DNA from: Kushneria phyllosphaerae
Lineage (GTDB): Bacteria > Pseudomonadota > Gammaproteobacteria > Pseudomonadales > Halomonadaceae
Direction: 5' to 3'
Assembly: GCF_900312995.1 (NCBI RefSeq)
Contig: NZ_ONZI01000005.1
Coordinates: 1-64,000 of the forward strand
DNA length: 64,000 nt
In this document: one piece after another, positions 18,991 to 27,519 of the stretch
Layout of the letters: every line of letters starts with the position of its first letter
Numbering within the stretch: the first letter of the stretch is position 1
The notes under the pieces: model-generated
What the model was told of the DNA's origin: nothing
The model's input: the letters and a program-made list of their open reading frames with translations, nothing else
Databases searched by the model: none
Position numbers and translations under genes: made by a program

Positions 18991-19263
18991 GATGCACTCC
19001 CCGGACCGCTTGAGGTCCATAACAGTGTTGATGTCACTGACGAACGAGCCATGCTTCATACAGTTGGCCGCCGGAATGGGGTCAGCTGTCTAGTACTATA
19101 GTGTGCATTGCTTCTCGGTGTGCCGGTTGCAGACATCTATTGGTCGATAGGCGCACTTGACCGGGCGGCGGATCACTTTTTAGGCCAGGCTTGTCTGATG
19201 CAGATGATGGCCTGCCAGGCAGGTTGCGGCGGCGGCCGGGTGTATCTTTTTCAGGGGGTGGTG

Positions 19264-19968
19264 GTGATTTATTTTTTGAGTGACTTGTGGAACTGGATAC
19301 AGGAAAACGCCACGGTCTTTAGCGGCCTGACCAGTGTGGGTATGCTTTTAATCTGGGGCGTTTATCTGCAGCTGTTGCTGCATAACTTTCGCATGCAGCG
19401 CCGTCCACAGATCATTATCAATCACGGCTATGGTCGAGGGATCGATTCACGCTGCATCGTCAGCAACATGAGCCAGTCTGCCGTGTTTGTCGATAGCATT
19501 ATCGTCAAGCTTGAAACCAGTGATGACCAGTACGTTACTGACGTGACCGATACTGTAGACGAGCAGGGGGAGGGCGGCAGCGATGTCGACATGAAAGAGC
19601 TGCGTCAGGTGACGCGGCAGGGGCCTCTGGGATCAGGCGAGTACATGAACGCAGGCACCTTTCGAACGCTGCTTCAGAAAGTAGCCAGTGAGCATGGCAT
19701 CAGCGTTGACGACAGCTGTCGTCCAACCGGTGAGATAGGATTCAGTAGCATCGAGATTCGTCTGATCATGATCTTTGGTGCCGAGACAAGCCCGATAGGG
19801 GCCAGTCGCCGCTTCAACATGAAATACGATGACGCTAAAAAGCTGAGTCTGGTTCCTGAAACAATCGGCACGCAGCAGTTGGGCAAACGTCGTCAGCGGC
19901 TCAAGGTTCGCCGGTGGCAGCGTGATCTTCGAATGCCCCTTGATTCGGGTGGCCAGCAGGAGGGGTAG
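19264..19968 (+). CDS. Membrane-anchored protein of unknown function
   Basis: About 234 residues if the GTG at 19264 is used, which follows CAGGGGGTG; the frame is open back to a TTG at 19108. One strong membrane segment (about residues 18-40, SVGMLLIWGVYLQLLL) follows a WNWIQENATVFSG opening. Then comes a cytoplasmic-looking domain with several VDSIIVKLE/SSIEIRLIM beta strands, and a basic C-terminus (GKRRQRLKVRRWQRD). I do not recognise the family. It converges on the ATP-grasp gene over a perfect hairpin. Confidence 0.6.
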   Translation: MIYFLSDLWNWIQENATVFSGLTSVGMLLIWGVYLQLLLHNFRMQRRPQIIINHGYGRGIDSRCIVSNMSQSAVFVDSIIVKLETSDDQYVTDVTDTVDEQGEGGSDVDMKELRQVTRQGPLGSGEYMNAGTFRTLLQKVASEHGISVDDSCRPTGEIGFSSIEIRLIMIFGAETSPIGASRRFNMKYDDAKKLSLVPETIGTQQLGKRRQRLKVRRWQRDLRMPLDSGGQQEG

Positions 19969-19969
19969 G

Positions 19970-20004
19970 CCCTGACATGGCAACCGGGAGTTGCCATGTC
20001 AGGG
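19970..20004. terminator. Bidirectional hairpin between converging genes
   Basis: A perfect 15-bp stem, CCCTGACATGGCAAC / GTTGCCATGTCAGGG, with a 5-base loop between two converging genes. No long T run. Confidence 0.7.
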
Positions 20005-20014
20005 AGGGGCGGGT

Positions 20015-20986
20015 CTAGATGTCGAACAGAGCGCCCCACTGATGATCGGTTTCGCGATCCTTGAACTTTGTCAGTCCAGCCGTCGGCGTAAAGGTCATCT
20101 CGCCAAAATAAATGGCGTCACCCACCAGGTAAAAATCCACCCGAACGTAAGAGAAGCCGTTGGCAAGCTTGAGTGCCAGCTCGAGCGCTTCATCAAGTTG
20201 TTGTGGACGGGGCATGGCCTGCCCTGTACTGACTTCGGGTCGGCGAATTTCTACCAGTTCCCAGTCCTGATTGTAAAAATCGACCTTGTAGTTGGTAAAA
20301 CGGTCGTGCGTCACTTCGATGAAAACGACCGGGTCTTCGCCTTCACGCTGGAAGCAGTGGAACTTGAAGTCCTTGGGAATGTTGCCAAGATCGTCCAGAA
20401 GCAGCTTTTCAAAAATCAGGCGAGGTTTGATATCCCGATAGTGCGCTTCCCGACAAACATCATAAAAATCCTGTCCCAGCCAGTGCTGTCCCAGATTGTA
20501 GATCTGGGGGAAGGGATGGTCGGCCTTGTCGCGTACAAGCAGGTTATACCCAAAGCCATGATTGGCTTTCATGACAAAGCTTTCCGGTAGTGCTGAATAG
20601 GTGGCCGGTGTCGGCTCGGACTCTATTGCATAGCAGGGCACCAGATACTGTTCGCCGATGGTATGCGCCACATAATCACGGGCTGCAATCTTGTCACTCA
20701 GAACGGAATAAATGGGCTGAGGATTAATCTTGCGATAGCAGATTTTTTCGTTAAAGGTGCGCGGGTTTTTCAAATCCGGAAATTCGCCGAACACTCGTCG
20801 ATAACGAAGTGCCGTATGCCACTTGTCGGGCAGAACATTCATGATGCTGCGACGTGCCAGGCGCAGGTATTCACCGATGCGGTCCTTTTTCTCCACATCG
20901 ACAGTCCTGCTGTCCTGCTTCTTCATTTGAGGCTCCGATTCAGCCGTCAGCGAGTCGGCAAACAGGTTTTTTACGGCCCTGGGCAT
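20015..20986 (-). CDS. TupA-like ATP-grasp protein (polysaccharide/teichuronopeptide-type)
   Basis: 323 residues from the ATG at 20986, which has AAGGAGG five bases upstream; the frame continues to 21172 without a comparable ribosome site. The core reads KNPRTFNEKICYRK, then SDKIAARDYV, FVMKANHGFGYN and KPRLIFEKLLLDD. This is the pattern of the TupA-like ATP-grasp family found in surface-polysaccharide loci, where members are thought to ligate amino acids to sugars. It stands alone here with no glycosyltransferase neighbours, which is odd for the family. Confidence 0.75.
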   Translation of the reverse strand: MPRAVKNLFADSLTAESEPQMKKQDSRTVDVEKKDRIGEYLRLARRSIMNVLPDKWHTALRYRRVFGEFPDLKNPRTFNEKICYRKINPQPIYSVLSDKIAARDYVAHTIGEQYLVPCYAIESEPTPATYSALPESFVMKANHGFGYNLLVRDKADHPFPQIYNLGQHWLGQDFYDVCREAHYRDIKPRLIFEKLLLDDLGNIPKDFKFHCFQREGEDPVVFIEVTHDRFTNYKVDFYNQDWELVEIRRPEVSTGQAMPRPQQLDEALELALKLANGFSYVRVDFYLVGDAIYFGEMTFTPTAGLTKFKDRETDHQWGALFDI

Positions 20987-21589
20987 ATGCCCTCCTTCAT
21001 TCTTGGATACCCTGCGATACAGCTGCCCATTGGGTCGGACTGTTGTATCGGATGATGTCCTTGTTGGCCATGAATAACCTTGCCGGTTAACGAGTGAAAA
21101 AATCTCGCTGAACCGCTTATGAAGGTTGTCGTAGAGTTTTTCAGTGTGAGCTGAAAAATGGTACGGCGCCATCCATGGAAAACATCATTCCGATAAGTAT
21201 TGGCTGCGACAGCATCATATTGGCAGCGTGTTCACCACCGGGATGTGCCGAAGTGGTGTTACAGGTCATTTTGTGTATCTTTTGTTACTTCGTGCATAAT
21301 TACCGCTGCCAGCTAGGGTAATTAAAAAAACATATTAATGATCCGCGACATTTAATCGTGTGGCGCGGCCGAACCGGTAGGCTGGAACGCGCAAAGTGGC
21401 GATCCTCGCACGTTTTAAATGTATCCAAAGCATCAGGCCGGGTTTGGTACATTGTTTTCGGCAGGATGATGTGGATGGAATAGACACTTTTATGGATAAG
21501 GTATTAAAAATTCTGTTCTACGTTTAAATATATTAAATTTATATATAGTTATTATTGGTAGTTAAGCCGCTAATCAAAAGTCATTGAAC
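20987..21589. other. 603-base AT-rich gene-free stretch
   Basis: It holds the promoter side of the ATP-grasp gene and the chromosomal flank of the prophage. Open frames here do not look coding. AT content rises sharply from about 21280 to 21590. No repeat or RNA gene is recognised. Confidence 0.5.
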
Positions 21590-21622
21590 AAAAAAAGCCG
21601 CCCTTTGCGGGGCGGCCTTTTT
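21590..21622 (-). terminator. Original ssrA terminator, now separated from ssrA by the prophage
   Basis: GGCCGCCCC / GGGCGGC stem followed on the minus strand by a run of seven Ts. It lies directly beyond the left attachment repeat, where the ssrA transcript ended before integration. A near-copy sits at 55253-55285. Confidence 0.85.
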
Positions 21623-21626
21623 GATG

Positions 21627-21659
21627 TTTGGTGGAGGCGGGGGGAGTTGAACCCCCGTC
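21627..21659. repeat. attL: left copy of the 33-bp attachment core
   Basis: A 33-base perfect direct repeat of 55290-55322, containing the last bases of the tmRNA acceptor and T arm (minus strand) including the CCA. The integrase gene begins 27 bases inside it. Confidence 0.95.
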
Positions 21660-21685
21660 ACAGCCACATATAACAATAGGTTACG

Positions 21686-22846
21686 TCACTTGTTGCCGTC
21701 AAGCTGCCAGAACATGTCGATTGCCTTTGCCCCTGCCTGATGACTGGTCGACGGCACCCACTGTGAGTAGATCTGTGCAGTCAGCACTACGCTTGTGTGC
21801 CCCATCTGACGCGATACCCATGCGATAGGCTCGCCAGCGCTGATCATCATCGAGGCATATGTATGCCGTGTCTGGTATTGGCGACGGTAGCGCACATCAG
21901 CACAATTTAGAGCGTGTCTCCAAAGCGTTTTCCGGATTGCCTGGTCGCCCGTCCAGGGCTCGCCGGTGCGAGGATTCAGGAACACGCGCCCGCTATCATG
22001 GTGATCGCTGAACAGCTTCTGCTGCTTGAGTGCATCCAGCGCAGCCGGCAGTAGATCAATTTCTCTTATACCCGCTGCCGTTTTTGGTGTCTCGGCTCTA
22101 CCACGCGATGCTTGGGTGATTCCCCTCGAGATTCGCGCCTTTCTTCGGACCGTATCGACATCATCCCACTCAAGCGCGACCAGCTCCGACGTTCGCAGTC
22201 CCGTCCAGAAAGCGAACTGAATCAGCGGCCGTCCTTCTTCGGATAGATGCTTGAGAATGGCCGTCTGTTCTTCAGGGGTGAACGGGTCGATATCATTGGT
22301 GCGGTTTGTAACAGCGTCCTGACGCTGATAGTGCCAGCCGGCCAGTGGATTGGTCGCGATCAGCTCATCGTACATGGCATCGGTGAGAGCAGTGCGCAAC
22401 GGACTGAGCAGGTTCGAGATCCGCTTATTCGTGCAGGCCAGCGATGCCGCCCAGTCACGGGCATGGGATCGCTTGAACTCGGCCAGCATCAGATGCCCGA
22501 ATGCGGGGATCAGTTTTCCCTCGATGGCCTTGCGATACCCATCATAGGTGCTGGTTTTGAGGGTAGGGCGCTTGTGCTCGAGCCACTGGCGCAGATAATT
22601 GTCGAGGCGATCCTGCCGGATAAACTTGCGGGCATTTTTGCTACCGGGGAATGTCACGGCGTAATCGAACGTGCCAGCTTCGATAGCGTCGATGATCGCG
22701 GCGCGATGACGCGCCGCTTTTTTCAGATTAGCGGGGGAGGGCTTGAGCTTGAGACGTTCCCGGCACCGGACGCCCTGATACTGGAAGTCGATCTGTATTG
22801 TCGTTTCCGAGGCGACGCGCACCCCGTCATACTGCTGGTCACCCAC
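21686..22846 (-). CDS. int: Phage integrase, tyrosine recombinase
   Basis: 386 residues. The N-terminal arm-binding domain resembles the DUF3596 type (IDFQYQGVRCRERLKL, then AGTFDYAVTFP). A SAM-like core-binding domain and a catalytic domain follow: Arg218 (GLRTSELVAL), Lys255, Arg327 (YQTRHTYAS, where the first His of HxxR is Gln as in several relatives), His350 (MGHTS) and the nucleophile Tyr360 (QIYSQW). It lies next to attL and should target the ssrA 3' end. Confidence 0.96.
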   Translation of the reverse strand: MGDQQYDGVRVASETTIQIDFQYQGVRCRERLKLKPSPANLKKAARHRAAIIDAIEAGTFDYAVTFPGSKNARKFIRQDRLDNYLRQWLEHKRPTLKTSTYDGYRKAIEGKLIPAFGHLMLAEFKRSHARDWAASLACTNKRISNLLSPLRTALTDAMYDELIATNPLAGWHYQRQDAVTNRTNDIDPFTPEEQTAILKHLSEEGRPLIQFAFWTGLRTSELVALEWDDVDTVRRKARISRGITQASRGRAETPKTAAGIREIDLLPAALDALKQQKLFSDHHDSGRVFLNPRTGEPWTGDQAIRKTLWRHALNCADVRYRRQYQTRHTYASMMISAGEPIAWVSRQMGHTSVVLTAQIYSQWVPSTSHQAGAKAIDMFWQLDGNK

Positions 22847-23010
22847 TCTCTATATCCTTGCAGTGAAATCAGTATCCGACCATCGGGTGCCTTGAACACC
22901 TCCTGCCCCATGCGCCACTGGCCACGTTTGATCTTGGACCGGACGGCTTCCTCGCTATAGCCCGTTTCCGCGGCGAACTTCTCAATGGTCAGGTGATCGA
23001 TCGCGAGCAT
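22723..23010 (-). CDS. Excisionase-like small DNA-binding protein
   Basis: About 95 residues from the ATG at 23010 (MLAIDHLTIEKFA); an ATG four codons upstream is also possible. The winged-helix-like pattern FAAETGYSEEAVRSKIKRGQW then VFKAPDGRILISLQGYREWV matches phage excisionase/Cox-type DNA binders. Its 3' end runs about 124 bases into the integrase gene in another frame, so the last ~40 residues are low complexity and shared with int coding sequence. Confidence 0.75.
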   Translation of the reverse strand: MLAIDHLTIEKFAAETGYSEEAVRSKIKRGQWRMGQEVFKAPDGRILISLQGYREWVTSSMTGCASPRKRQYRSTSSIRASGAGNVSSSSPPPLI

Positions 23011-23311
23011 CGGCGCCCCCATATTCTGCTGATTTTTTTCGCGTCTTCCAGGCACTGAAACGGTCCGAAATAGTGCGAAGCGTCGCCCTTGCTTGAGGGC
23101 TGCCATCTATCTCTCGCCGGCTTTCAACGCCGCACGCCCGGCAGATCCAGTCGCGGGCGTCCTGCTCGTTGTGGGTGCCATCTGCCACATCTGCGCCGAA
23201 CTTGGATCGTGCCCTCTGATCGAGATAAAGGCCGAACATCGGATCGCGGCAGAGAATGCCGGCAGCGCGAGCGGCACCGCCGCCGCGCTTCTGGTTATCA
23301 GTGTTTGGCAC
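22982..23311 (-). CDS. Phage protein of unknown function
   Basis: About 109 residues from a GTG at 23311 that follows GAAGGAGGAAGCG; a GTG seven codons upstream is less well placed. It contains AGILCRDPMFGLYLDQR and WICRACGVESRREID, then RATLRTISDRFSAW. This arrangement recurs in small proteins of Pseudomonas- and Halomonas-type phages. No function is known. It overlaps both neighbours by short stretches. Confidence 0.55.
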   Translation of the reverse strand: MPNTDNQKRGGGAARAAGILCRDPMFGLYLDQRARSKFGADVADGTHNEQDARDWICRACGVESRREIDGSPQARATLRTISDRFSAWKTRKKSAEYGGADARDRSPDH

Positions 23312-23519
23312 CGCTTCCTCCTTCGGCCTCACCTGTCAGCCACTGCGCCGCCGGGATCAGGCGCGACAGCTCAAAGGCCCTGACCGCGTCCGGCTCGCTC
23401 TTGCGCAGCTCGATCATGCGCCCGGTGACGGTGGCCAGCAGGGTGAGCCGGACCGATTCGGGGATGCTCCGGGCCCCCGGAGCGGTATCCGCTTTCTGGG
23501 TTTGCTGTTCGTGGCTCAT
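23298..23519 (-). CDS. Small phage protein of unknown function
   Basis: 73 residues, start ATG at 23519. Helical, with LLATVTGRMIELRKSEPDAVRAFELSRL. It overlaps the previous gene's stop (ATGA) and the next gene's start, consistent with a tightly packed early operon. No family recognised. Confidence 0.5.
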   Translation of the reverse strand: MSHEQQTQKADTAPGARSIPESVRLTLLATVTGRMIELRKSEPDAVRAFELSRLIPAAQWLTGEAEGGSGAKH

Positions 23520-23827
23520 GCGCCACCTCCGATGGCATCGTTTTTGTCGAGCGGACGGGACGCCAGCGCGCGGGACGGTTTCAGCAGGCGGCCGGCCTCG
23601 TCTCGGACCGGACAGGCGATGTTACGGCAGTACATGACAGCATCACGTTCTGCCAATTCCGGGCTGGTCGCCCGAACGTATACGCGTCGACGCTCGACGA
23701 TCTGACGGGCTTTGGCACGGTAGCCGACCGTCACAACATACGGCCACGATCGGGTCGGATCGGTGCGCAGCGGGTGGTTTTCGCTCAAGCGCTGGATGTG
23801 AACAGGCATCATGACTGCGCCGTTCAT
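23516..23827 (-). CDS. Small phage protein of unknown function
   Basis: About 103 residues from the ATG at 23827, preceded by AGGAGGCGGC. It contains RSWPYVVTVGYRAKARQIVERRRVYVRA and two cysteines in MYCRNIACPV. No family recognised. Confidence 0.55.
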   Translation of the reverse strand: MNGAVMMPVHIQRLSENHPLRTDPTRSWPYVVTVGYRAKARQIVERRRVYVRATSPELAERDAVMYCRNIACPVRDEAGRLLKPSRALASRPLDKNDAIGGGA

Positions 23828-23858
23828 GCCGCCTCCTGTCTCGAGTTCCTGAATAGTC

Positions 23859-24032
23859 CTACCCACGACGCACCCCCTTTTCGACAGCCGCCAAACGATT
23901 GGCCATGCGGGTGTATTCGTCATACTGCACCGCCAGTTCATCGCTGGCCGATGTGCGGCCCAGCAGGTAGGCCATGCGCAGGGTGACGATGGCCAGCAAG
24001 GTGAGCAGGGCAAAAATGATCAGCTGTTCCAT
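23859..24032 (-). CDS. 57-residue single-span membrane protein
   Basis: ATG at 24032 overlaps the stop of the upstream gene (TAATG) and the frame ends in TAG at 23859. The product begins MEQLIIFALLTLLAIVTL, a clear membrane segment, followed by a charged helix (DELAVQYDEYTRMANRLAAVEKG). It fills an otherwise empty gap in the early operon. Function unknown; too short for most gene finders. Confidence 0.6.
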   Translation of the reverse strand: MEQLIIFALLTLLAIVTLRMAYLLGRTSASDELAVQYDEYTRMANRLAAVEKGVRRG

Positions 24033-24247
24033 TACCGGATTCCTTTTGACTTGTGTTCGTTGACCGACTGGCAGTCGACGCAGGTGGCCACGCCCGGCAG
24101 GGCGTCGCGGCGCCTTTGCGGGATCGGCTCGTCGCAGTCCGCGCAGTGAGTCAGGCTTGGCGTGGTCGCCATGCGGGCACGGTTGGCCAGCGCGGCATCC
24201 AGTCGGCGTTGGGTGTTCTCGGCAGCAATATCGAGGTTGTCGGCCAC
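24032..24247 (-). CDS. TraR/DksA C4-type zinc-finger protein
   Basis: About 71 residues from a GTG at 24247 that follows AGAGGA; an ATG at 24262 is an alternative. The zinc finger C-x2-C-x17-C-x2-C (HCADCDEPIPQRRRDALPG...CVDCQ) is the TraR/DksA signature. Phage members of this family bind the RNA polymerase secondary channel and imitate DksA plus ppGpp. The start overlaps or abuts the stop of the initiator gene. Confidence 0.88.
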   Translation of the reverse strand: MADNLDIAAENTQRRLDAALANRARMATTPSLTHCADCDEPIPQRRRDALPGVATCVDCQSVNEHKSKGIR

Positions 24248-24258
24248 GGTCGGTCCTC

Positions 24259-26244
24259 TCATCTCAGTTCAGGGGGTAGATATTCAGGGGTGCGTTGCCA
24301 CGCGGGTGGTGGCTGGATGCTTTCCCGGTGCCGGCGCTCGAGATCGGCGAGCGCCTGCTGGGTTTCTTCGTGCTCGATCTGCGCCAGTTCCTGCTCGGCG
24401 CGGTACTCGGTGCTGTTAATCCACTCCCGATACCGCTTTGCCTGGAGGGCATCGGTGTGGGGATCGGCTGCGCGCGGCGTCACGTCGGGCGTACAGTTAT
24501 TCACACAAGTCCAAGGGTCGTCGGCTGCGCCTCCTCCATAAGACCCTTTTTGGCTGAAGTCATAAGCGCTGTTGCGCGACTTCTGGCGCATGGTCCAGCT
24601 GTAAAAACGAGTCAAATACTCGGCACCTTTCACCAGCAGGCCGTAGGTGATCTCGACACGCTCGCCGTACCCGCCACGGGCAAAGGGGGCTTCGTCGGCC
24701 TGCAGCTCGCGACTGGTATCCATGCGCCACTCGCGCCACGGCTTGATCGGCTGATCCTTGCGCGGCGTCAGCGGCCCGCCCATCAGGCGCAGGAACTGAT
24801 CCCATGCCCCGGCATTGCACGCGGTGCGCACCTTGTTCATGAATTCGATGATCGAGCGGCCCGGATTGGTCGCGGCTTCCCATGCGGCCAGTTGCTCGGC
24901 CTGCTGCTCGGTCATGCGGCGAACCTCACGCCAGACCGTCACGCTGGGCAGCCCGACAAACTGAAACTGACGAATGCCCCACACGGCGGCCCATGCCTCA
25001 ACGCGCGGCGCACTGCTGGCCATTTCCCTGCCGTACTCGTCGAGATCGACAAACTGCTGACCGTTGATGTTTTTCGAGACGTATTTGGCGACATACCCGG
25101 CAGCGGTGCCGCGCGAGTAGTCGATAAACTTGGCCTGAAAGCGATTCTTTTGGGCGCCCGGCTCGTCGGGCGTGTCGGCCAGCGCATACTCGGCCATCAC
25201 CTCATTGACCCGCTCGACGTGGTCAGCATGTGCCCACATCAGCATGTGCCAGTGTGGCGTGCCGTCATGGTGCGGCTCAGCCACGCGCACGCCATAAATG
25301 CCGATACCCTCGCGGGCCAGCGCGGCGCGAATGCGCGCCCAGACGCCGGTCAGATAGTGCTGACCATCACGGGGCGTGTTGTGCTCGTAGTTCGGGTTAC
25401 GGGTGCAGCTTTTGGCGCGGATCGGGTGGAACCGGCTCGGGCAGGTCAGGGTGTAGAACACACCGACGTGACCCAGCCGACGGGCTTCGGCCTCGGTCTC
25501 GCGAATGCGCAGCATCAGCTCGGCGCGGCGGTTATCGGGATTGGCCAGTCCCAGCTCGGAAAGCTCGGCCAGCGTGTAGTTCTGGCCGTGCTGGTTGATC
25601 GCCTCGATGGCATCGAGCATCGCGTGGTTGCGTAATTTTTGAGACGCCCGACGTGCCACGGTAGTGTTCGAGCAGTAGATGCCGGCGCGGTGATGCACAT
25701 TGCCCAGCTCGCGCTCGAGCTGCTCAAGGCGACGACCGGCCAACACGCGCAGCTTGCGGCGCCACCACTTGGCGTCCTCAAGGCGAGCCAGCTGGACACG
25801 GATCGGCAGCTTGCCGTCCGGCGGATCAATCTCGTGCTTTTCGACGCGTTCCAGCCCGAGCGCCAGCGCGGCCTCGGCGGCGTCCAGCTCGGAACCGCCA
25901 TTGCGATTGGCCGCGCCGACCTGCTCATCATGCTGACGCTTGATCGCCATGGCCTGCGCTTCGGCGTGATTGCAGATGCCCTCATCGTCATGCGTGACCC
26001 GGAACGGCCCGACGTGCAGGCGCTTGCAGACCCTTGCCAGATACTGATTCCCGGCGGCGTTACCGTCCCGGCGCGCCACGACCAGAAACGCTTTCGCGAG
26101 CTGTTCGGCGTAGGCCGGATAGCGCTCGAAATAGAGCACGTCGCGCATCTGGACACAGCTCATCTCGCTGATCTTGAGCTGGTCCCGAGGCCCGGGCTTT
26201 CCGGGCGCACCAAAGGCGCGAGTTTGTTCGATAGCGCTGGTCAT
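24259..26244 (-). CDS. Replication initiator, P2 gpA-type rolling-circle endonuclease
   Basis: 661 residues. The metal-binding HUH motif is TPHWHMLMWA (His331, His333) and the paired catalytic tyrosines are Tyr384 and Tyr388 in AAGYVAKYVSKN, the spacing of P2 gpA. It nicks the origin, which in P2 lies inside this gene, and remains on the 5' end to drive rolling-circle replication. Its C-terminal part is shorter than in P2 (about 760 residues). ATGA overlap with the gene upstream. Confidence 0.95.
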   Translation of the reverse strand: MTSAIEQTRAFGAPGKPGPRDQLKISEMSCVQMRDVLYFERYPAYAEQLAKAFLVVARRDGNAAGNQYLARVCKRLHVGPFRVTHDDEGICNHAEAQAMAIKRQHDEQVGAANRNGGSELDAAEAALALGLERVEKHEIDPPDGKLPIRVQLARLEDAKWWRRKLRVLAGRRLEQLERELGNVHHRAGIYCSNTTVARRASQKLRNHAMLDAIEAINQHGQNYTLAELSELGLANPDNRRAELMLRIRETEAEARRLGHVGVFYTLTCPSRFHPIRAKSCTRNPNYEHNTPRDGQHYLTGVWARIRAALAREGIGIYGVRVAEPHHDGTPHWHMLMWAHADHVERVNEVMAEYALADTPDEPGAQKNRFQAKFIDYSRGTAAGYVAKYVSKNINGQQFVDLDEYGREMASSAPRVEAWAAVWGIRQFQFVGLPSVTVWREVRRMTEQQAEQLAAWEAATNPGRSIIEFMNKVRTACNAGAWDQFLRLMGGPLTPRKDQPIKPWREWRMDTSRELQADEAPFARGGYGERVEITYGLLVKGAEYLTRFYSWTMRQKSRNSAYDFSQKGSYGGGAADDPWTCVNNCTPDVTPRAADPHTDALQAKRYREWINSTEYRAEQELAQIEHEETQQALADLERRHRESIQPPPAWQRTPEYLPPELR

Positions 26245-26699
26245 TCTGCGTTTGCCTCGATCAGTGCCAGATAGTGCTGCGCGGCGGCAATGTCGCCGGC
26301 CTCAAGGGCCAGCCGAGCACTTGCGGCAAGCGCCTGGGAGGGATGCGACTCGCTGCGCAATCCATCGCGCAGGCGACTGGCGTAAGAACTCATACGGTGA
26401 ATGGCGGCGCGGATGGCCTCGCGGGCCTTGGGGGTCATCCACTCAATCGGGGTGCGGGTGAGGTTGTCGGCGATGCGATCCGGCGTGCGCTCGTTCGCTG
26501 GAATCTCATTGATCGGGCGCAGCGGTACCAGATGCTGGGCCGCCGAGCGCAGCACCACGGCGCGCTCGGCAGGCTGCATATCAGCCCAGACCTCGGCCAG
26601 ATCGCGGTTTTCGGTGCGCCGGCGCAGCTCGTCCCGCACGATGAGAAAATCGGCGCGCGGGTCGACAACGTCGGGACGGATAGCGTGAACGCTGGCCAT
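26241..26699 (-). CDS. Phage early protein of unknown function
   Basis: 152 residues, start ATG at 26699. Helical, Arg- and Ala-rich: VDPRADFLIVRDELRRR, QPAERAVVLRSAAQHL. It overlaps the initiator start by 4 bases and may act in replication, as its position matches P2 B, but no sequence resemblance to B is seen. Confidence 0.6.
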   Translation of the reverse strand: MASVHAIRPDVVDPRADFLIVRDELRRRTENRDLAEVWADMQPAERAVVLRSAAQHLVPLRPINEIPANERTPDRIADNLTRTPIEWMTPKAREAIRAAIHRMSSYASRLRDGLRSESHPSQALAASARLALEAGDIAAAQHYLALIEANAE

Positions 26700-26701
26700 G
26701 G

Positions 26702-27037
26702 TTATGCCCTCGCTGCCTGGACGCCGCGAATGTCAGCATTCTGGCGCTCGGCGAAACCGATCAGGTCGTTGACGGTGAGCGCCATGCGCCGGCCATCCGG
26801 GTGTTTGACGACCACGACATAGGAGGTCGTCGATTCGACGTCGATCGCAGCGCGCTTGTTGAAGCTTTCCAGCTCAGCCATGGCCTGCACGGCCATGACG
26901 CTGGCATCGCGCGGATCATGGGCGTGCGCGCTGATCAGGTGCGACGTGCATTGGTTGATGGCATCACCGCGATGAACACTGCGCGGCAGGCTCAAAATGA
27001 AGGCGGTCGCCGGATTGGTTTGGTCTAGTGCGTGCAT
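26702..27037 (-). CDS. Phage early protein of unknown function
   Basis: 111 residues, start ATG at 27037. The C-terminal part (TTSYVVVVKHPDGRRMALTV) looks like a small beta domain. It overlaps the upstream gene by 13 bases. No family recognised. Confidence 0.5.
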   Translation of the reverse strand: MHALDQTNPATAFILSLPRSVHRGDAINQCTSHLISAHAHDPRDASVMAVQAMAELESFNKRAAIDVESTTSYVVVVKHPDGRRMALTVNDLIGFAERQNADIRGVQAARA

Positions 27038-27252
27038 GACACACCTCCCTGTGCGTTGAGCTGGTCATAGGCGTAGGCGGCGTGCTGCATGGCCTCGTCG
27101 GCGCGCAGGCGGCCATGCTCGACGAGATGCTGACGACAGGCCGACACCATTTGATGCGGGCTGCGATAGCGCGGCTGATTGCGCAAAAACGCTTGCGCGG
27201 CGTCCTGCACGCTGTCGCTGGGGTCGATCTGGTAATACGGGTCGATTTTCAT
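27025..27252 (-). CDS. Small phage early protein of unknown function
   Basis: 75 residues from the ATG at 27252, preceded by CAGGAG; a GTG lies one codon upstream. Contains DPYYQIDPSDSVQDAAQAFL and helices rich in Ala, Gln and His. No family recognised. Confidence 0.55.
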   Translation of the reverse strand: MKIDPYYQIDPSDSVQDAAQAFLRNQPRYRSPHQMVSACRQHLVEHGRLRADEAMQHAAYAYDQLNAQGGVSCTH

Positions 27253-27255
27253 CAC

Positions 27256-27519
27256 TTAACTCCTGAACAGATCCTCGGGCGGCTTGGGCACAACCACATA
27301 GGGAATGTGCTCGGCCAGCCGGCCCTCGTATTGGCTATTGGGCATACCGCTGGGGCTGAGGGTTTTGGTCACGACCATTTCTCCCTCACCGCTCCAGCCG
27401 CATACCGGTGTCTGGCACTGCAGATACGCGACGCGGTAGTCGCTGTGCAGCTGCTTCGAGGTCCGCACGCGGCACGGGCCACCGCAATGAGGACAGGTCC
27501 ATCCCCAGTTGGATGACAT
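27256..27519 (-). CDS. ogr: Ogr/Delta-type zinc-finger late transcription activator
   Basis: 87 residues. Cysteines at 9, 12, 35 and 40 give C-x2-C-x22-C-x4-C, exactly the zinc-binding spacing of P2 Ogr and P4 Delta. These proteins bind a short dyad about 55 bases upstream of late transcription starts and contact the RNA polymerase alpha subunit. Three candidate sites are present in this prophage (40299, 45220, 51342). Unlike in P2, the gene sits within the early operon rather than after D. Confidence 0.9.
   Translation of the reverse strand: MSSNWGWTCPHCGGPCRVRTSKQLHSDYRVAYLQCQTPVCGWSGEGEMVVTKTLSPSGMPNSQYEGRLAEHIPYVVVPKPPEDLFRS

Noticed and set aside
21628..21828. Open frame starting in attL
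   Set aside because: Covers the tmRNA-derived repeat and the antisense of the integrase 3' end; not a gene.
24295..25635. 446-codon open frame opposite the replication initiator
   Set aside because: Antisense shadow of a gene with clear HUH and double-tyrosine motifs; composition rich in Arg, Gly and His without domain pattern.
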